A DNA stretch of 64,000 bases from the NCBI GenBank assembly GCA_900539265.1, contig UQBM01000009.1, positions 4,397 through 68,396 on the forward strand, in the 5' to 3' direction. Position numbers and translations under genes: made by a program. Below are positions 29,759 to 38,240 of this stretch, piece after piece. Numbering within the stretch: position 1 is the first letter of the stretch; every line of letters starts with the position of its first letter. The notes below the pieces were generated by a model. That model saw only the letters and a list, made by a program, of their open reading frames with translations, did no database searches and was not told the DNA's origin. The DNA is from an uncultured Mollicutes bacterium. Its GTDB lineage: Bacteria > Bacillota_I > Bacilli_A > ML615J-28 > CAG-313.

Positions 29759-30766
29759 TTAATTTATAAATTGATGGTCTTTAAGCCAATCAATGGTATC
29801 TTTGATAGTTTGCTTGAAATCTATATTTTTATAATTTAATTCATTCCTAGCTTTTTGATTAGAAAAATGTGAATTTGAAGTAAGGGTATATAAAGAATAA
29901 CTAGTGTAAAGTGGGGGTTGCTTTAAAAGACTATAGTATAATTCGGAAAGAGGAGCAGTTAATTTTGCAAACCAAAGCGGTAAAACAGTTTTAATTTTTT
30001 TAATACCTTTTACTTCACTTATTGTATCTAATACTTCTTTAATAGTAAAATATTTATTAGATAAAATATAGCAATTTCCTACTTTTCCAACTTCACAAGC
30101 ACTAATAATTCCGTCTGCAACGTCTCTTACATCAACAAAGTCATAGCCACCTTTAACACAAGCGGTTAGACGATGGTTACAAAAATCAATAATTAATTGA
30201 GTTAAATGACTTCTGCCAAAATCATTTGGACCAATAATTCCAGAAGGATGGACAATACAAGCATTTAAATTTTTAGTTTTTGTCATTTCTAAAACATAGT
30301 TGGCGCATTCGGCTTTTGTTTTTGCGTAGAGACCTTTTACTTTTTTTGGATCAAAATCATAAATTTCTTCCATTATTTCATTATTTGGTTTCTCCCAAAT
30401 AGCATGAACACTATTAACATAAACAAGTTTAGCTTTTTTTTCTAAAACTTTATCAATAATATTTTTAGTACCATTTACATTGACGTTATAAACTTTAGAA
30501 TTTTTTTTGGTTTTAATATAAACAATTGCAGCACAATGAATGACATATAAGTTGGTATCTACATCAACATCAAAAATATCATTCAAAGTTTCTTTTTTAG
30601 TTACATCACCATAAAAAATTTTGCAATTTAAACCTTCTAAAGATTTAATTTTGTCATTTGGAAGAACAAGTGCTCTTATTTCATTTTCAGATTTTGTTGT
30701 TAATTTTCTAATTATATTATTTCCAAGGAAACCATTTGCGCCAGTTACTATATATGTATTTTTCAC
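29759..30766 (-). CDS. NAD-dependent epimerase/dehydratase family protein (extended SDR)
   Basis: About 335 residues. A Rossmann fold is clear at the N-terminus with the nucleotide motif TGANGFLG. YAKTKAE in the middle matches the catalytic YxxxK, preceded by a VNSVHAIWEKP stretch. This is typical of sugar-nucleotide epimerases, dihydroflavonol reductase-like and related oxidoreductases; the substrate cannot be named. I place the start at GTG 30766 because AAAGGAG (30776-30782) directly abuts the ATG at 30775 but has a spacing of nine to this GTG; the longer form adds three residues. Its own consensus promoter and terminator make it monocistronic. Confidence 0.85.
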   Translation of the reverse strand: MKNTYIVTGANGFLGNNIIRKLTTKSENEIRALVLPNDKIKSLEGLNCKIFYGDVTKKETLNDIFDVDVDTNLYVIHCAAIVYIKTKKNSKVYNVNVNGTKNIIDKVLEKKAKLVYVNSVHAIWEKPNNEIMEEIYDFDPKKVKGLYAKTKAECANYVLEMTKTKNLNACIVHPSGIIGPNDFGRSHLTQLIIDFCNHRLTACVKGGYDFVDVRDVADGIISACEVGKVGNCYILSNKYFTIKEVLDTISEVKGIKKIKTVLPLWFAKLTAPLSELYYSLLKQPPLYTSYSLYTLTSNSHFSNQKARNELNYKNIDFKQTIKDTIDWLKDHQFIN

Positions 30767-30816
30767 TGTGCTCATCTCCTTTCCAAAGTTAAAAAAGACT
30801 TTATCTTTGTAAAATT

Positions 30817-30845
30817 ATTATAACACTATAAGTGGTATTTGTCAA
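30817..30845 (-). promoter_or_regulatory. Consensus vegetative promoter of the epimerase gene
   Basis: On the minus strand a perfect TTGACA (30840-30845) is separated by 17 bases from a perfect TATAAT (30817-30822). It points to the epimerase and is back-to-back with the trpB promoter. Confidence 0.85.
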
Positions 30846-30896
30846 CAATCATCAGATATATTTCACATTACTATCAGTAAAAAATTATAATATCAT

Positions 30897-30925
30897 TTGA
30901 TAGTTAATTGATTTTGATATATAAT
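30897..30925 (+). promoter_or_regulatory. Promoter of the trpB-like gene
   Basis: TTGATA (30897-30902), 17-base spacer, TATAAT (30920-30925), about 47 bases before the start codon. A short inverted repeat CTATCA/TGATAG (30871-30902) overlaps the -35 and could be an operator; no trp attenuator is visible in the leader. Confidence 0.75.
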
Positions 30926-30971
30926 AATTAAAATAGCTAACTAGATGTAGATGAAAGGATGATGAGATAAT

Positions 30972-32210
30972 ATGAAGATGAAAGATGTTGATTTTGAAAC
31001 TTATTTGAAAAATTACCCCACCAAGAATGGCTATTTTGGTAAATATGGAGGATGCTATGTATCAAAGGAATTACAAGCAGCTTTTGATGAAATAGATAAA
31101 GCATATCAAACTATTTGTCATTCTGCTCAATTTATTAGTGAATTAAGAAGAATAAGAACTCAATTTCAAGGTCGACCAACTCCTGTATATCATTGCGAAA
31201 GATTATCAAAACATATTGGTGGAGCACAGATATATTTAAAAAGAGAAGATTTAAATCATACTGGAGCCCACAAATTAAATCATTGTATGGGAGAAGGATT
31301 GCTTGCTAAATATTTAGGAAAGAAAAAATTGATTGCAGAAACAGGAGCAGGACAACATGGAGTAGCTCTAGCAACAGCTGCAGCTTATTTTGGTTTAGAA
31401 TGTGAAATTCATATGGGAGAAATTGACATTAAAAAACAAGCATCTAATGTTGATAAAATGAAAATTTTAGGAGCCAAAGTTATATGTGTCACAAAGGGTG
31501 ATAAAACTTTAAAAGAAGCCGTTGATTCAGCATTTGAAAGTTATCTAAAAGATTATAAAAATTCTATATATTGTATCGGTTCGGCTCTAGGTCCTCATCC
31601 TTTTCCGATGATTGTTCGCGATTTTCAATCAGTAATTGGAATTGAAGCAAAAGAGCAATATAAAGAAATGACAGGTGAACTACCAGATGTTGTTTGTGCC
31701 TGTGTTGGTGGTGGAAGTAATTCACTTGGTATGTTTATTCCTTTTTTAAATGATCCTGTTAAAATTGTGGGTATTGAACCTCTTGGTAGAAATTCTAAAG
31801 AAGGAAATCATGCCGCAAGTATTACTTTTGGCACCGAAGGAATTATGCATGGATTTAATTCAATAATGTTAAAAGATAGTGAAGGAAATCCTTCTTCCGT
31901 TTATTCTATTGCTAGTGGACTTGATTATCCATCTGTAGGTCCAGAACATGCATTTTTGAATGACATAGGAAGAGTATCATATGAAACGGTTTCTGATGAA
32001 GAAGCAGTAGAAGCATTTTTCTTATTGTCTAAATATGAAGGAATCATCCCTGCCCTAGAAAGTTCCCATGCTTTAGCGTATGCAATTCGCCTTGCTAGAA
32101 CAAAGATGAAAACAGGTTCTATTTTAGTAAATCTTTCTGGTCGTGGTGATAAAGATGTGGATTTTGTTATTCATAAATATGGAGTTCATTATTTAGATAA
32201 AAAAAATTAA
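30972..32210 (+). CDS. trpB: Tryptophan synthase beta chain-like PLP enzyme, standalone
   Basis: 412 residues, full TrpB length. PLP lysine Lys101 lies in HTGAHKLNH and catalytic Glu123 in AETGAGQHG, the same 22-residue spacing as in Salmonella TrpB (Lys87/Glu109). The glycine-rich phosphate loop CVGGGSNS and the C-terminal SGRGDKD are present. TrpB condenses indole with serine to give tryptophan. No trpA or other trp gene is near, so it may salvage indole or do another PLP reaction. The usual HKINN is HKLNH here and the following helix (CMGEGLLAK) differs from classical enzymes. ATG 30978 is an alternative start. It has its own promoter and terminator. Confidence 0.88.
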   Translation: MKMKDVDFETYLKNYPTKNGYFGKYGGCYVSKELQAAFDEIDKAYQTICHSAQFISELRRIRTQFQGRPTPVYHCERLSKHIGGAQIYLKREDLNHTGAHKLNHCMGEGLLAKYLGKKKLIAETGAGQHGVALATAAAYFGLECEIHMGEIDIKKQASNVDKMKILGAKVICVTKGDKTLKEAVDSAFESYLKDYKNSIYCIGSALGPHPFPMIVRDFQSVIGIEAKEQYKEMTGELPDVVCACVGGGSNSLGMFIPFLNDPVKIVGIEPLGRNSKEGNHAASITFGTEGIMHGFNSIMLKDSEGNPSSVYSIASGLDYPSVGPEHAFLNDIGRVSYETVSDEEAVEAFFLLSKYEGIIPALESSHALAYAIRLARTKMKTGSILVNLSGRGDKDVDFVIHKYGVHYLDKKN

Positions 32211-32263
32211 ATCAATAATTACCTTTAATAAGTTTTATTTTTCATCATATAAAGTATTGAAAT

Positions 32264-32291
32264 AAAAGGTGATATATATCTCACCTTTTTT
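32264..32291 (+). terminator. Terminator after trpB
   Basis: AAAAGGTGA (32264-32272) pairs with TCACCTTTT (32281-32289), loop of eight, then further T residues. Confidence 0.8.
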
Positions 32292-32363
32292 ACTAAAAAT
32301 TATAAAATGAAAAATTTTTATTAAAATTTATGTAAATAAAAAATGGAAAAATTTGTATATTTT

Positions 32364-32390
32364 TGAAACAATTTGTAAAAATTTTACGTA
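32364..32390 (+). promoter_or_regulatory. ECF-type promoter upstream of the sigma factor gene
   Basis: TGAAAC (32364-32369), 17-base spacer, CGTA (32387-32390). This matches the -35 and -10 style of Bacillus sigmaW/sigmaM promoters and lies about 55 bases before the sigma gene, so autoregulation is likely. A GAAGGA/TCCTTC hairpin (32400-32421) occupies the leader just downstream. Confidence 0.7.
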
Positions 32391-32444
32391 TTATTGTGTG
32401 AAGGATGAAGGCCTGTCCTTCAAAAAGAATAAATGAGGTACCTT

Positions 32445-32978
32445 ATGGATTCAGAAATTTTAGCAGTACGTGCTCTTAAAGGAAATAAACAAAACGACAT
32501 AGATGAAGCATTTTGTTATTTGTATAAGAAATATTGCAAATTAGTTTACACTTGTATTTTAGCTCTTGTAAAAGATAGTCGTGATGCAGAAGAATTAACA
32601 GATGATACATTTGTTAAAGTATTTAATAATAGAGAAAAAATTTGTGAAGAAAGAAATTTTAAGTTCTATTTAGTAACAATAGCAAAAAATCTTGCAATTG
32701 ATTTTCTTAGAAAGAAACAAACGGAAATTGTATTAGATGAAGACTATATTTTCAATTGTGTTCAGTCAGAAGACCAAAAAGAATGGTTCGACATAAGACA
32801 CGATATGTTGCAACATTTGTCAAAAGAAGAAACTGAAATCATTTTGGCCCACATAGTTTTTGGCGAAACTTTTCAAGATATTTCAAATTATTACAATGTT
32901 TCCATTCATACTATAAAATCCAAATATTTCAGAGCAATTAAAAAATTCCAAAAAGAAATGAGGGATGATTGTGAATAG
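32445..32978 (+). CDS. ECF-type RNA polymerase sigma factor
   Basis: 177 residues from ATG 32445, which has GAGGT five bases upstream; the in-frame ATG at 32433 overlaps that ribosome-binding site. Region 2 is at about 20-90 (YLYKKYCKLVYTCILALV, DAEELTDDTFVKVF, FYLVTIAKNLAIDFLRKK). Region 4 with its helix-turn-helix is at about 125-170 (IVFGETFQDISNYYNVSIHT). Size and the lack of regions 1 and 3 mark it as an extracytoplasmic-function sigma factor. Its 3' end overlaps the next gene, which has the layout of a membrane anti-sigma factor, and an ECF-like promoter lies upstream. Confidence 0.9.
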   Translation: MDSEILAVRALKGNKQNDIDEAFCYLYKKYCKLVYTCILALVKDSRDAEELTDDTFVKVFNNREKICEERNFKFYLVTIAKNLAIDFLRKKQTEIVLDEDYIFNCVQSEDQKEWFDIRHDMLQHLSKEETEIILAHIVFGETFQDISNYYNVSIHTIKSKYFRAIKKFQKEMRDDCE

Positions 32979-34143
32979 TCGAAAGACATTGTTAAGGGAA
33001 CAAAAAATACTTGAATTTATCGATGATAAAGTTGTCACTAGTCGTTTGAATTATCCTAATATAAGAGATCGAATTAATTTTACAATAGGAGAAAAAGAAC
33101 TAGTTAAGAACAAGTTATTTTACAAAATTGTTATCAGGCTCTCATTCTCACTTTCAGTTGTTATGATATGTATTATGGCATTCTTCATAATGATAAGTCA
33201 TCGAAGTGGTGTATATGCCAATGCTCAAATTAATCCAATTCTAACAGATTTTGTTACAATAAAGGAGTTACCTGGTGGAAATCCTTTAATAAGTAATAAT
33301 AGGTTAAATATTTATGATTTTGTTTTTGACAACAATGAATATGCTTATAAGGGTAAAAATTTATTTGAAATTGAACTTCCACCAATGGATGAGGGAAAAT
33401 ATTATTGTGCATATGTATCAAAAAAAATAATGAACTATATCAATTCATATTTGGATATAGAATTCAATGTGTATAAGAACACGTATTCTTATAAAAAAAT
33501 GTATTTATCAATTTTAATTCATGGCATTGATGATTTATTAACCAAATATAATTATTATTGTATCAAGAAGAATATTGATATGAATGAAGGTGAATATGCT
33601 TTAAAATGGTCTATTTTTAATAAAATGGATGATATTAAAACTGAAATTAAAGATGATCGATTAGTTTTTATTATGAACATTAGAGATATTGATAATATTA
33701 AACGATTATCAAGTAACCAAATGGAAGGGCTTAATTTTAGTTGTATAACCGAATTAAGACCTGAAATAAATAATAATAAACTGAATTTTAAAGAAGAGTA
33801 TTATTTTGAAAATCAATATTTGTCTAGAATTAATTATCTTAGCCCTAATATTCAAAGTTATATGTTTTATGATGTTTTATATAAATGGTCTTTATCTGTA
33901 AATGAACTATACGGAACAGAGTATATTGAAGGAACAATTCCCAATAGTTATTTAAAACATCTTGAACAATATCACAAAGATGGTTCTATATGTGAACATT
34001 CTAACTTTAAGAGTTATTATGAAGCCATTCAACTTTTAGAACCATATAAGATATGTGAAGAACAAGTTTTAGACGAATTTGGAAACACAGAGATAAAGAT
34101 AGCGTATGATTATAATGGTGTAAAACAACTGCTTCAAAACTAG
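32971..34143 (+). CDS. Single-span membrane protein, probable anti-sigma factor
   Basis: About 390 residues: a basic cytosolic N-terminal part of roughly 45 residues, one transmembrane helix (about 48-74) and an extracytoplasmic domain of about 310 residues rich in Asn, Tyr and Ile. No known anti-sigma zinc motif (HxxxCxxC) is present. Position, 8-base overlap with the sigma gene and topology make it the likely anti-sigma partner; this is inference. The ATG at 32965 abuts its GAGGG ribosome-binding site, so GTG 32971 with a spacing of six is preferred. The outer domain could sense an envelope signal. Confidence 0.72.
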   Translation: MNSRKTLLREQKILEFIDDKVVTSRLNYPNIRDRINFTIGEKELVKNKLFYKIVIRLSFSLSVVMICIMAFFIMISHRSGVYANAQINPILTDFVTIKELPGGNPLISNNRLNIYDFVFDNNEYAYKGKNLFEIELPPMDEGKYYCAYVSKKIMNYINSYLDIEFNVYKNTYSYKKMYLSILIHGIDDLLTKYNYYCIKKNIDMNEGEYALKWSIFNKMDDIKTEIKDDRLVFIMNIRDIDNIKRLSSNQMEGLNFSCITELRPEINNNKLNFKEEYYFENQYLSRINYLSPNIQSYMFYDVLYKWSLSVNELYGTEYIEGTIPNSYLKHLEQYHKDGSICEHSNFKSYYEAIQLLEPYKICEEQVLDEFGNTEIKIAYDYNGVKQLLQN

Positions 34144-34159
34144 TTTGCTACGTATTAAT

Positions 34160-37018
34160 ATGAGGTATTTGAAAGTTTTAGTAATTTTTATAATATCAAT
34201 AATATTAGGTTCTTTATTATCAAATAATGCTGTAAAAGCTCATAATGATAATCTTGGTATTGATGGTGCGGATGATATTACATATGATTCATGCATTCCC
34301 GATTTATTTGAAAATAATGGCGGATATAGTGAGGTATGGTATGAACTAACAGAGTATAAAGATTATAATGAGGTAATGGACCATATTGATGATGATATTG
34401 ATATAATATATTATAAAATACATCTTGATAATACCGACGTAGATTGGGGCAGCGAAGTATTGTCTAATATGGACAATATTAAAGAAGGCATTGATAAGTG
34501 GAATCAAATTAGTGTGTATAAAAAAGATGAAAATGGTAGATTACGGGCTTATCCTTTGGTTAGGTTTGTGGATGTTGATGAGTTAGAAGATACTTCTAAT
34601 ATTGATGTAAATGTAGATATTCGATTTGAAAATGGTAATGATTGGCAACCATTCTTAGGTATTACATCACCTATTGAATCAAGTTTGGTTGGAGAAGATT
34701 CTACCTTTACAAATGGTGTTTATCATAAACATTATACAAAATATAGTATTACTCTTTATCCAAATAAAATAGATTCATATGAAAGAACAATGGCCCATGA
34801 GTTAGGTCATGTACTTGGGTTAAAAGATGTAGATTTAGTAGAATTAAATGAAACTATAGGTCTTCATCATCAAGAACTATTGATGGGTTATGATAGTAAT
34901 AATAATTATATGGAATCATCTTCAAATATAACTTACCGAGATATAGCAGGTGCGATGATTGCAAGGGGGCTTCACACCAATGCTGATCATAAGTGGTTAT
35001 ATGATGAGGAAAGTTCTACCTCAACGAATCATAAACTAATTTGCTCCATATGCAATTGTGTTAAGTATGTTAATAATTTAAGCGAATATACATATGATAT
35101 TTATAAACAATGTGAAGATGGTAATAGCAGTACTAATTGTCATAGCATTGAAAGTGGAAATATGATGGCTGTTGCAAGATATGGTAATAAAGATTATTGG
35201 AAATGTAAATATTGTAGGCAAACTGTTGGGTTTACTAATAATGTTGAACAAAATTATATATATCAAGAAATAGTTAATAATAAACAAAATCATATTTTAA
35301 AAAACAATGTTTTAGGTTTAGAATACGAATTAATAGAAGAACACGATTTTACAGTAGATTTAGGAAATGGAATCTACAAATGTAATCAATGCCCAGTGTG
35401 TAGTGACGGGGGAGTCAGATTTCCAGGTGCAGAAGAATTAACATTAGAGTGTATAATGGATTCAGTAAATAAAACGATGACGCTTAGTGGTGCAGAAAGT
35501 AAATATTATACTTTAAATATTAATTGCATTAGTTCATATTTAATAAAGGCCATATCAAATAGCCCAATAAGAATGGAATTATTTGATGAAAATTTGAATA
35601 AAATAACTATTGATCCACAAGCGGAAAATTCTAATAAAACACTTTTCTATAATAGAAATTTTTCTTCTGGAACCTATTATTTAAAAATTAGTTTAGAAGA
35701 AAAAAATTCTAGTGCTAGTGTTAATTTACAAGTTGAATCTAATGTAGATTATTATAGACAGACAATGATAATAAATCATACTTATGATGTATTTGAACAT
35801 ATGCATAATTCTAGAACAGAATTTATATTTTCAAATAAAATAAATAGGTTAGCAAGAATTGTTCTTCAAGCTACAAATGAAAATGGTGATATCTTATATC
35901 CTGAGGGTTCAATAGTTGTAAAAGATGAATTAGGTAATATTATAAATAAATATGCAGTTAGTTCATTTGATAATCTTGCAATTAGTAATGAAGGACAAAA
36001 TAATTTATTGTTGTATTTAGAAAAAGATGTTGACTATATCATTGAAATAAATTATTCACAAGAATATGCAACAACGGCACTTGTTTCGTTAGCATTTCTT
36101 GAAACAGCATCCTTTAATTCGTTTAATGATGATGTTGTTGATTTAAGCGATAATATTGATGCTAGTTTTGATGATTTAAAGACTTTTAATGTTGCACAAA
36201 ATGGCAAATATAAAATAGATGCTAAATTTACTGGATTTGGTGCTGATCAATTATTATTTGCAATTTTTACAACTGAAAATGATTCTAATAATATTTTACA
36301 ATATATAGCCTTATCATCCTTATTGATGGATTCAATTAATGATACATTTACAGTTACAATGAATATGTTTGATAATAAACAATACTATATCGGCTTTCTT
36401 GGGGCAGATTTAGACGGAACAATGGAAGTAACATTCCAACAAGTTATTGAAGATAAAAATGCAACTTTTGTTACTGATCCAGATGTTTATACTAATTGTG
36501 GAACTGAGGTTACCATAAATGGTGGTGCAAGACGTGGAAATATTATTACGCAAGGATTTAATAGATTGGCATATTTTGATAAAGCACCATCATTGTCTAG
36601 ATTGGATTATTATTGGTATAGCAGTGATACAAATTTATTAACAGTTAGTATATATGGTACTATTCAAGCTTTAAATGTAACAGAAAATCAAGAAGTAACG
36701 ATTATGGCAGTTTATAAAAACGATTTAACGAAAGTGTTTAAAAAGAAGTTTCAAGTTGTACGGGATAGGAATGTTGGTCAACAATTAATTATATATAATG
36801 TGACTCTTCAAAAGAACGACCTTTGGTCTATAGTTACTGATGAAAAGTGGCCATCTACAGGATTGCAAAATTATACATGGACGACTACGAATCATAACAT
36901 TGCAAGTGTTAGTATGTGGGGGACTATTAATGCTTTGGATGTTGGGACTGCCACAATATATGGTGATTATCAATTCAATAGAAGATATGTAATTGTTGTT
37001 AATGTAACAATAGTTTAA
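34160..37018 (+). CDS. Secreted metzincin-type (matrixin/snapalysin-like) metalloprotease with C-terminal beta domains
   Basis: 952 residues with a signal peptide (cleavage near AVKA-HN). The zinc site is HELGHVLGLKD: His213, Glu214, His217 with Asp223 as third ligand, followed by the Met-turn at Met242 (LLMGYD). A Cys-rich part at about 280-420 carries several CxxC pairs (CSICNC, CKYC, CNQCPVC) and may bind zinc. Then come prepeptidase-C-like beta domains (about 430-760) and two Ig-like units at the end, each with a (Y/W)GTI motif (YYWYSSDTN, YTWTTTNHN). A TTG at 34145 is an alternative start; neither has a good ribosome-binding site, so coupling to the upstream gene is likely. Third gene of the ECF operon. 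Confidence 0.85.
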   Translation: MRYLKVLVIFIISIILGSLLSNNAVKAHNDNLGIDGADDITYDSCIPDLFENNGGYSEVWYELTEYKDYNEVMDHIDDDIDIIYYKIHLDNTDVDWGSEVLSNMDNIKEGIDKWNQISVYKKDENGRLRAYPLVRFVDVDELEDTSNIDVNVDIRFENGNDWQPFLGITSPIESSLVGEDSTFTNGVYHKHYTKYSITLYPNKIDSYERTMAHELGHVLGLKDVDLVELNETIGLHHQELLMGYDSNNNYMESSSNITYRDIAGAMIARGLHTNADHKWLYDEESSTSTNHKLICSICNCVKYVNNLSEYTYDIYKQCEDGNSSTNCHSIESGNMMAVARYGNKDYWKCKYCRQTVGFTNNVEQNYIYQEIVNNKQNHILKNNVLGLEYELIEEHDFTVDLGNGIYKCNQCPVCSDGGVRFPGAEELTLECIMDSVNKTMTLSGAESKYYTLNINCISSYLIKAISNSPIRMELFDENLNKITIDPQAENSNKTLFYNRNFSSGTYYLKISLEEKNSSASVNLQVESNVDYYRQTMIINHTYDVFEHMHNSRTEFIFSNKINRLARIVLQATNENGDILYPEGSIVVKDELGNIINKYAVSSFDNLAISNEGQNNLLLYLEKDVDYIIEINYSQEYATTALVSLAFLETASFNSFNDDVVDLSDNIDASFDDLKTFNVAQNGKYKIDAKFTGFGADQLLFAIFTTENDSNNILQYIALSSLLMDSINDTFTVTMNMFDNKQYYIGFLGADLDGTMEVTFQQVIEDKNATFVTDPDVYTNCGTEVTINGGARRGNIITQGFNRLAYFDKAPSLSRLDYYWYSSDTNLLTVSIYGTIQALNVTENQEVTIMAVYKNDLTKVFKKKFQVVRDRNVGQQLIIYNVTLQKNDLWSIVTDEKWPSTGLQNYTWTTTNHNIASVSMWGTINALDVGTATIYGDYQFNRRYVIVVNVTIV

Positions 37019-37053
37019 TGGGGTACAGTCAAAAATAGTATTAAAATAGTATG

Positions 37054-37099
37054 AAATAGGGCAACAAACATTTTTGTTTGTTGCCCTATTTATTTTTTT
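37054..37099 (+). terminator. Strong terminator of the sigma/metalloprotease operon
   Basis: A perfect 17-bp stem (37054-37070 with 37075-37091), TTTT loop, followed by ATTTTTTTA. One of the strongest terminators in the window. Confidence 0.9.
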
Positions 37100-37179
37100 A
37101 TTTATGTCTACAAGAATAATCAAAATTCGACACTCATATTATGTATAATAAAGTTGAAAATTCATAAGGGGTGTTTAGA

Positions 37180-37590
37180 ATGAAAAAAGATTGTCGTTTA
37201 ATATCTATTTTACTTTTATTTAGTTGTATGATATTTTTATTAAGTTGTAGTTCTAATAGAATGAATGCTTCATATATTATGATTAATGATCGATTTTCAT
37301 ATTCAGGTGAGGTTATTATTTCTAATAAGGAAATTGTAAAAGAAGTAGCTAATAATTTTTTTAAATTAAAATTTAATGAAATTAGTTCTAAAGAATGGGA
37401 ACAAAATTTTACTAATATGGATATTACTTTAACTTTTTATAATAAATATAATATTTATGTTGGTAAAACTGAATTTTATTTTGTTTTAAAAAATGGAAAA
37501 GTTGCATATTTTGATAATAATAAGTATTATATGAGTATTGGAGAAGTTGATTATCAAAAAATTATTGATATAAAAGATAGCAGATATTAA
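37180..37590 (+). CDS. Small lipoprotein, unknown function
   Basis: 136 residues from ATG 37180, which has AAGGGG seven to eight bases upstream; GTG 37171 overlaps it. Signal peptide with lipobox LLSC. The mature part of about 110 residues alternates charged loops and short strands (IYVGKTEFYFVLKNGKVAYF) without a family I recognise. A TATAAT at 37144-37149 probably belongs to its promoter, with no good -35. It is flanked by terminators on both sides, so it is monocistronic. Confidence 0.75.
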   Translation: MKKDCRLISILLLFSCMIFLLSCSSNRMNASYIMINDRFSYSGEVIISNKEIVKEVANNFFKLKFNEISSKEWEQNFTNMDITLTFYNKYNIYVGKTEFYFVLKNGKVAYFDNNKYYMSIGEVDYQKIIDIKDSRY

Positions 37591-37623
37591 AGGATAATTA
37601 AAGATAAATAATATTTTAAAATT

Positions 37624-37650
37624 TAGTATAGAAAACTATACTATTTTTTT
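37624..37650 (+). terminator. Terminator of the small lipoprotein gene
   Basis: Perfect 8-bp stem TAGTATAG/CTATACTA with AAAA loop followed by seven T residues. Confidence 0.8.
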
Positions 37651-37723
37651 ATATGAAAAATAATTTAATATATAATACTTAAAAAAATTTATTTTATGAA
37701 AACATTATCATTAAGCAATAGGG

Positions 37724-37752
37724 TTGACTATCATAAATATATTTAGTATAAT
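37724..37752 (+). promoter_or_regulatory. Promoter of the MarR-ABC operon
   Basis: TTGACT (37724-37729), 17-base spacer, TATAAT (37747-37752). It is immediately followed by the palindrome at 37761-37778. Confidence 0.82.
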
Positions 37753-37760
37753 TTTTTTAG

Positions 37761-37778
37761 TTGTTAAGAACTTAACAA
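37761..37778 (+). promoter_or_regulatory. Perfect palindrome, probable MarR operator
   Basis: TTGTTAAG-AA-CTTAACAA, eight matching bases each side, lying at the expected transcription start of the operon and just ahead of the AAGGAG of the regulator. A MarR dimer bound here would block initiation, giving autoregulation. Confidence 0.72.
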
Positions 37779-37796
37779 AAAAGGAGTATGATTGAA

Positions 37797-38240
37797 ATGT
37801 TACATCAATTATTTATTCAATTATATATAAATAATAAATTATTTATTGATCTTATTGAAAATCTTTGCAAAAAACATAATATCAATCATCTACAATTATA
37901 TATTATTATATTATCATCTTATGAAAAGATGAATGTTTCAACTCTTTCTGATACTTTAAATATTACAAAATCTGCTATTTCACAGGCTATTGTTGGTCTT
38001 TCAATTAGAAGATTAATTGTTAAAGTACAGTCGAAGGAAGATAAGAAGGTATTTTATATAACACCCACTAGCAAAGCGGAAAAAATTAAAAGGGAAATAG
38101 TTAGTCTGTGTGAAGATAAGTACCAAATCTTTGAAGAAAAAATGGGTAAAGATGATATGATGATGTTTATAGACTTGATTGTTAAATTTAACAATATCTT
38201 AGAGGAATTAAAAAATTATAAGGAGGGAAAGAAATGTTAA
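37797..38240 (+). CDS. MarR family transcriptional regulator
   Basis: 147 residues. A winged helix-turn-helix is visible at about 45-95 (VSTLSDTLNITKSAISQAIVGL, then KVQSKEDKKVFYITPTSKAE as wing), flanked by dimerisation helices. The ATG at 37788 is one base from AAGGAG, so I prefer 37797 with a spacing of ten. It overlaps the start of the ABC transporter by 7 bases. Through the palindrome at 37761 it probably represses its own operon until a ligand, perhaps an exported compound, binds. Confidence 0.85.
   Translation: MLHQLFIQLYINNKLFIDLIENLCKKHNINHLQLYIIILSSYEKMNVSTLSDTLNITKSAISQAIVGLSIRRLIVKVQSKEDKKVFYITPTSKAEKIKREIVSLCEDKYQIFEEKMGKDDMMMFIDLIVKFNNILEELKNYKEGKKC

Noticed and set aside
35078..37123. 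Antisense ORFs across the metalloprotease and its terminator
   Set aside because: Low-complexity Ile/Asn/Tyr-rich translations opposite a well-supported gene; no ribosome-binding site or family resemblance.
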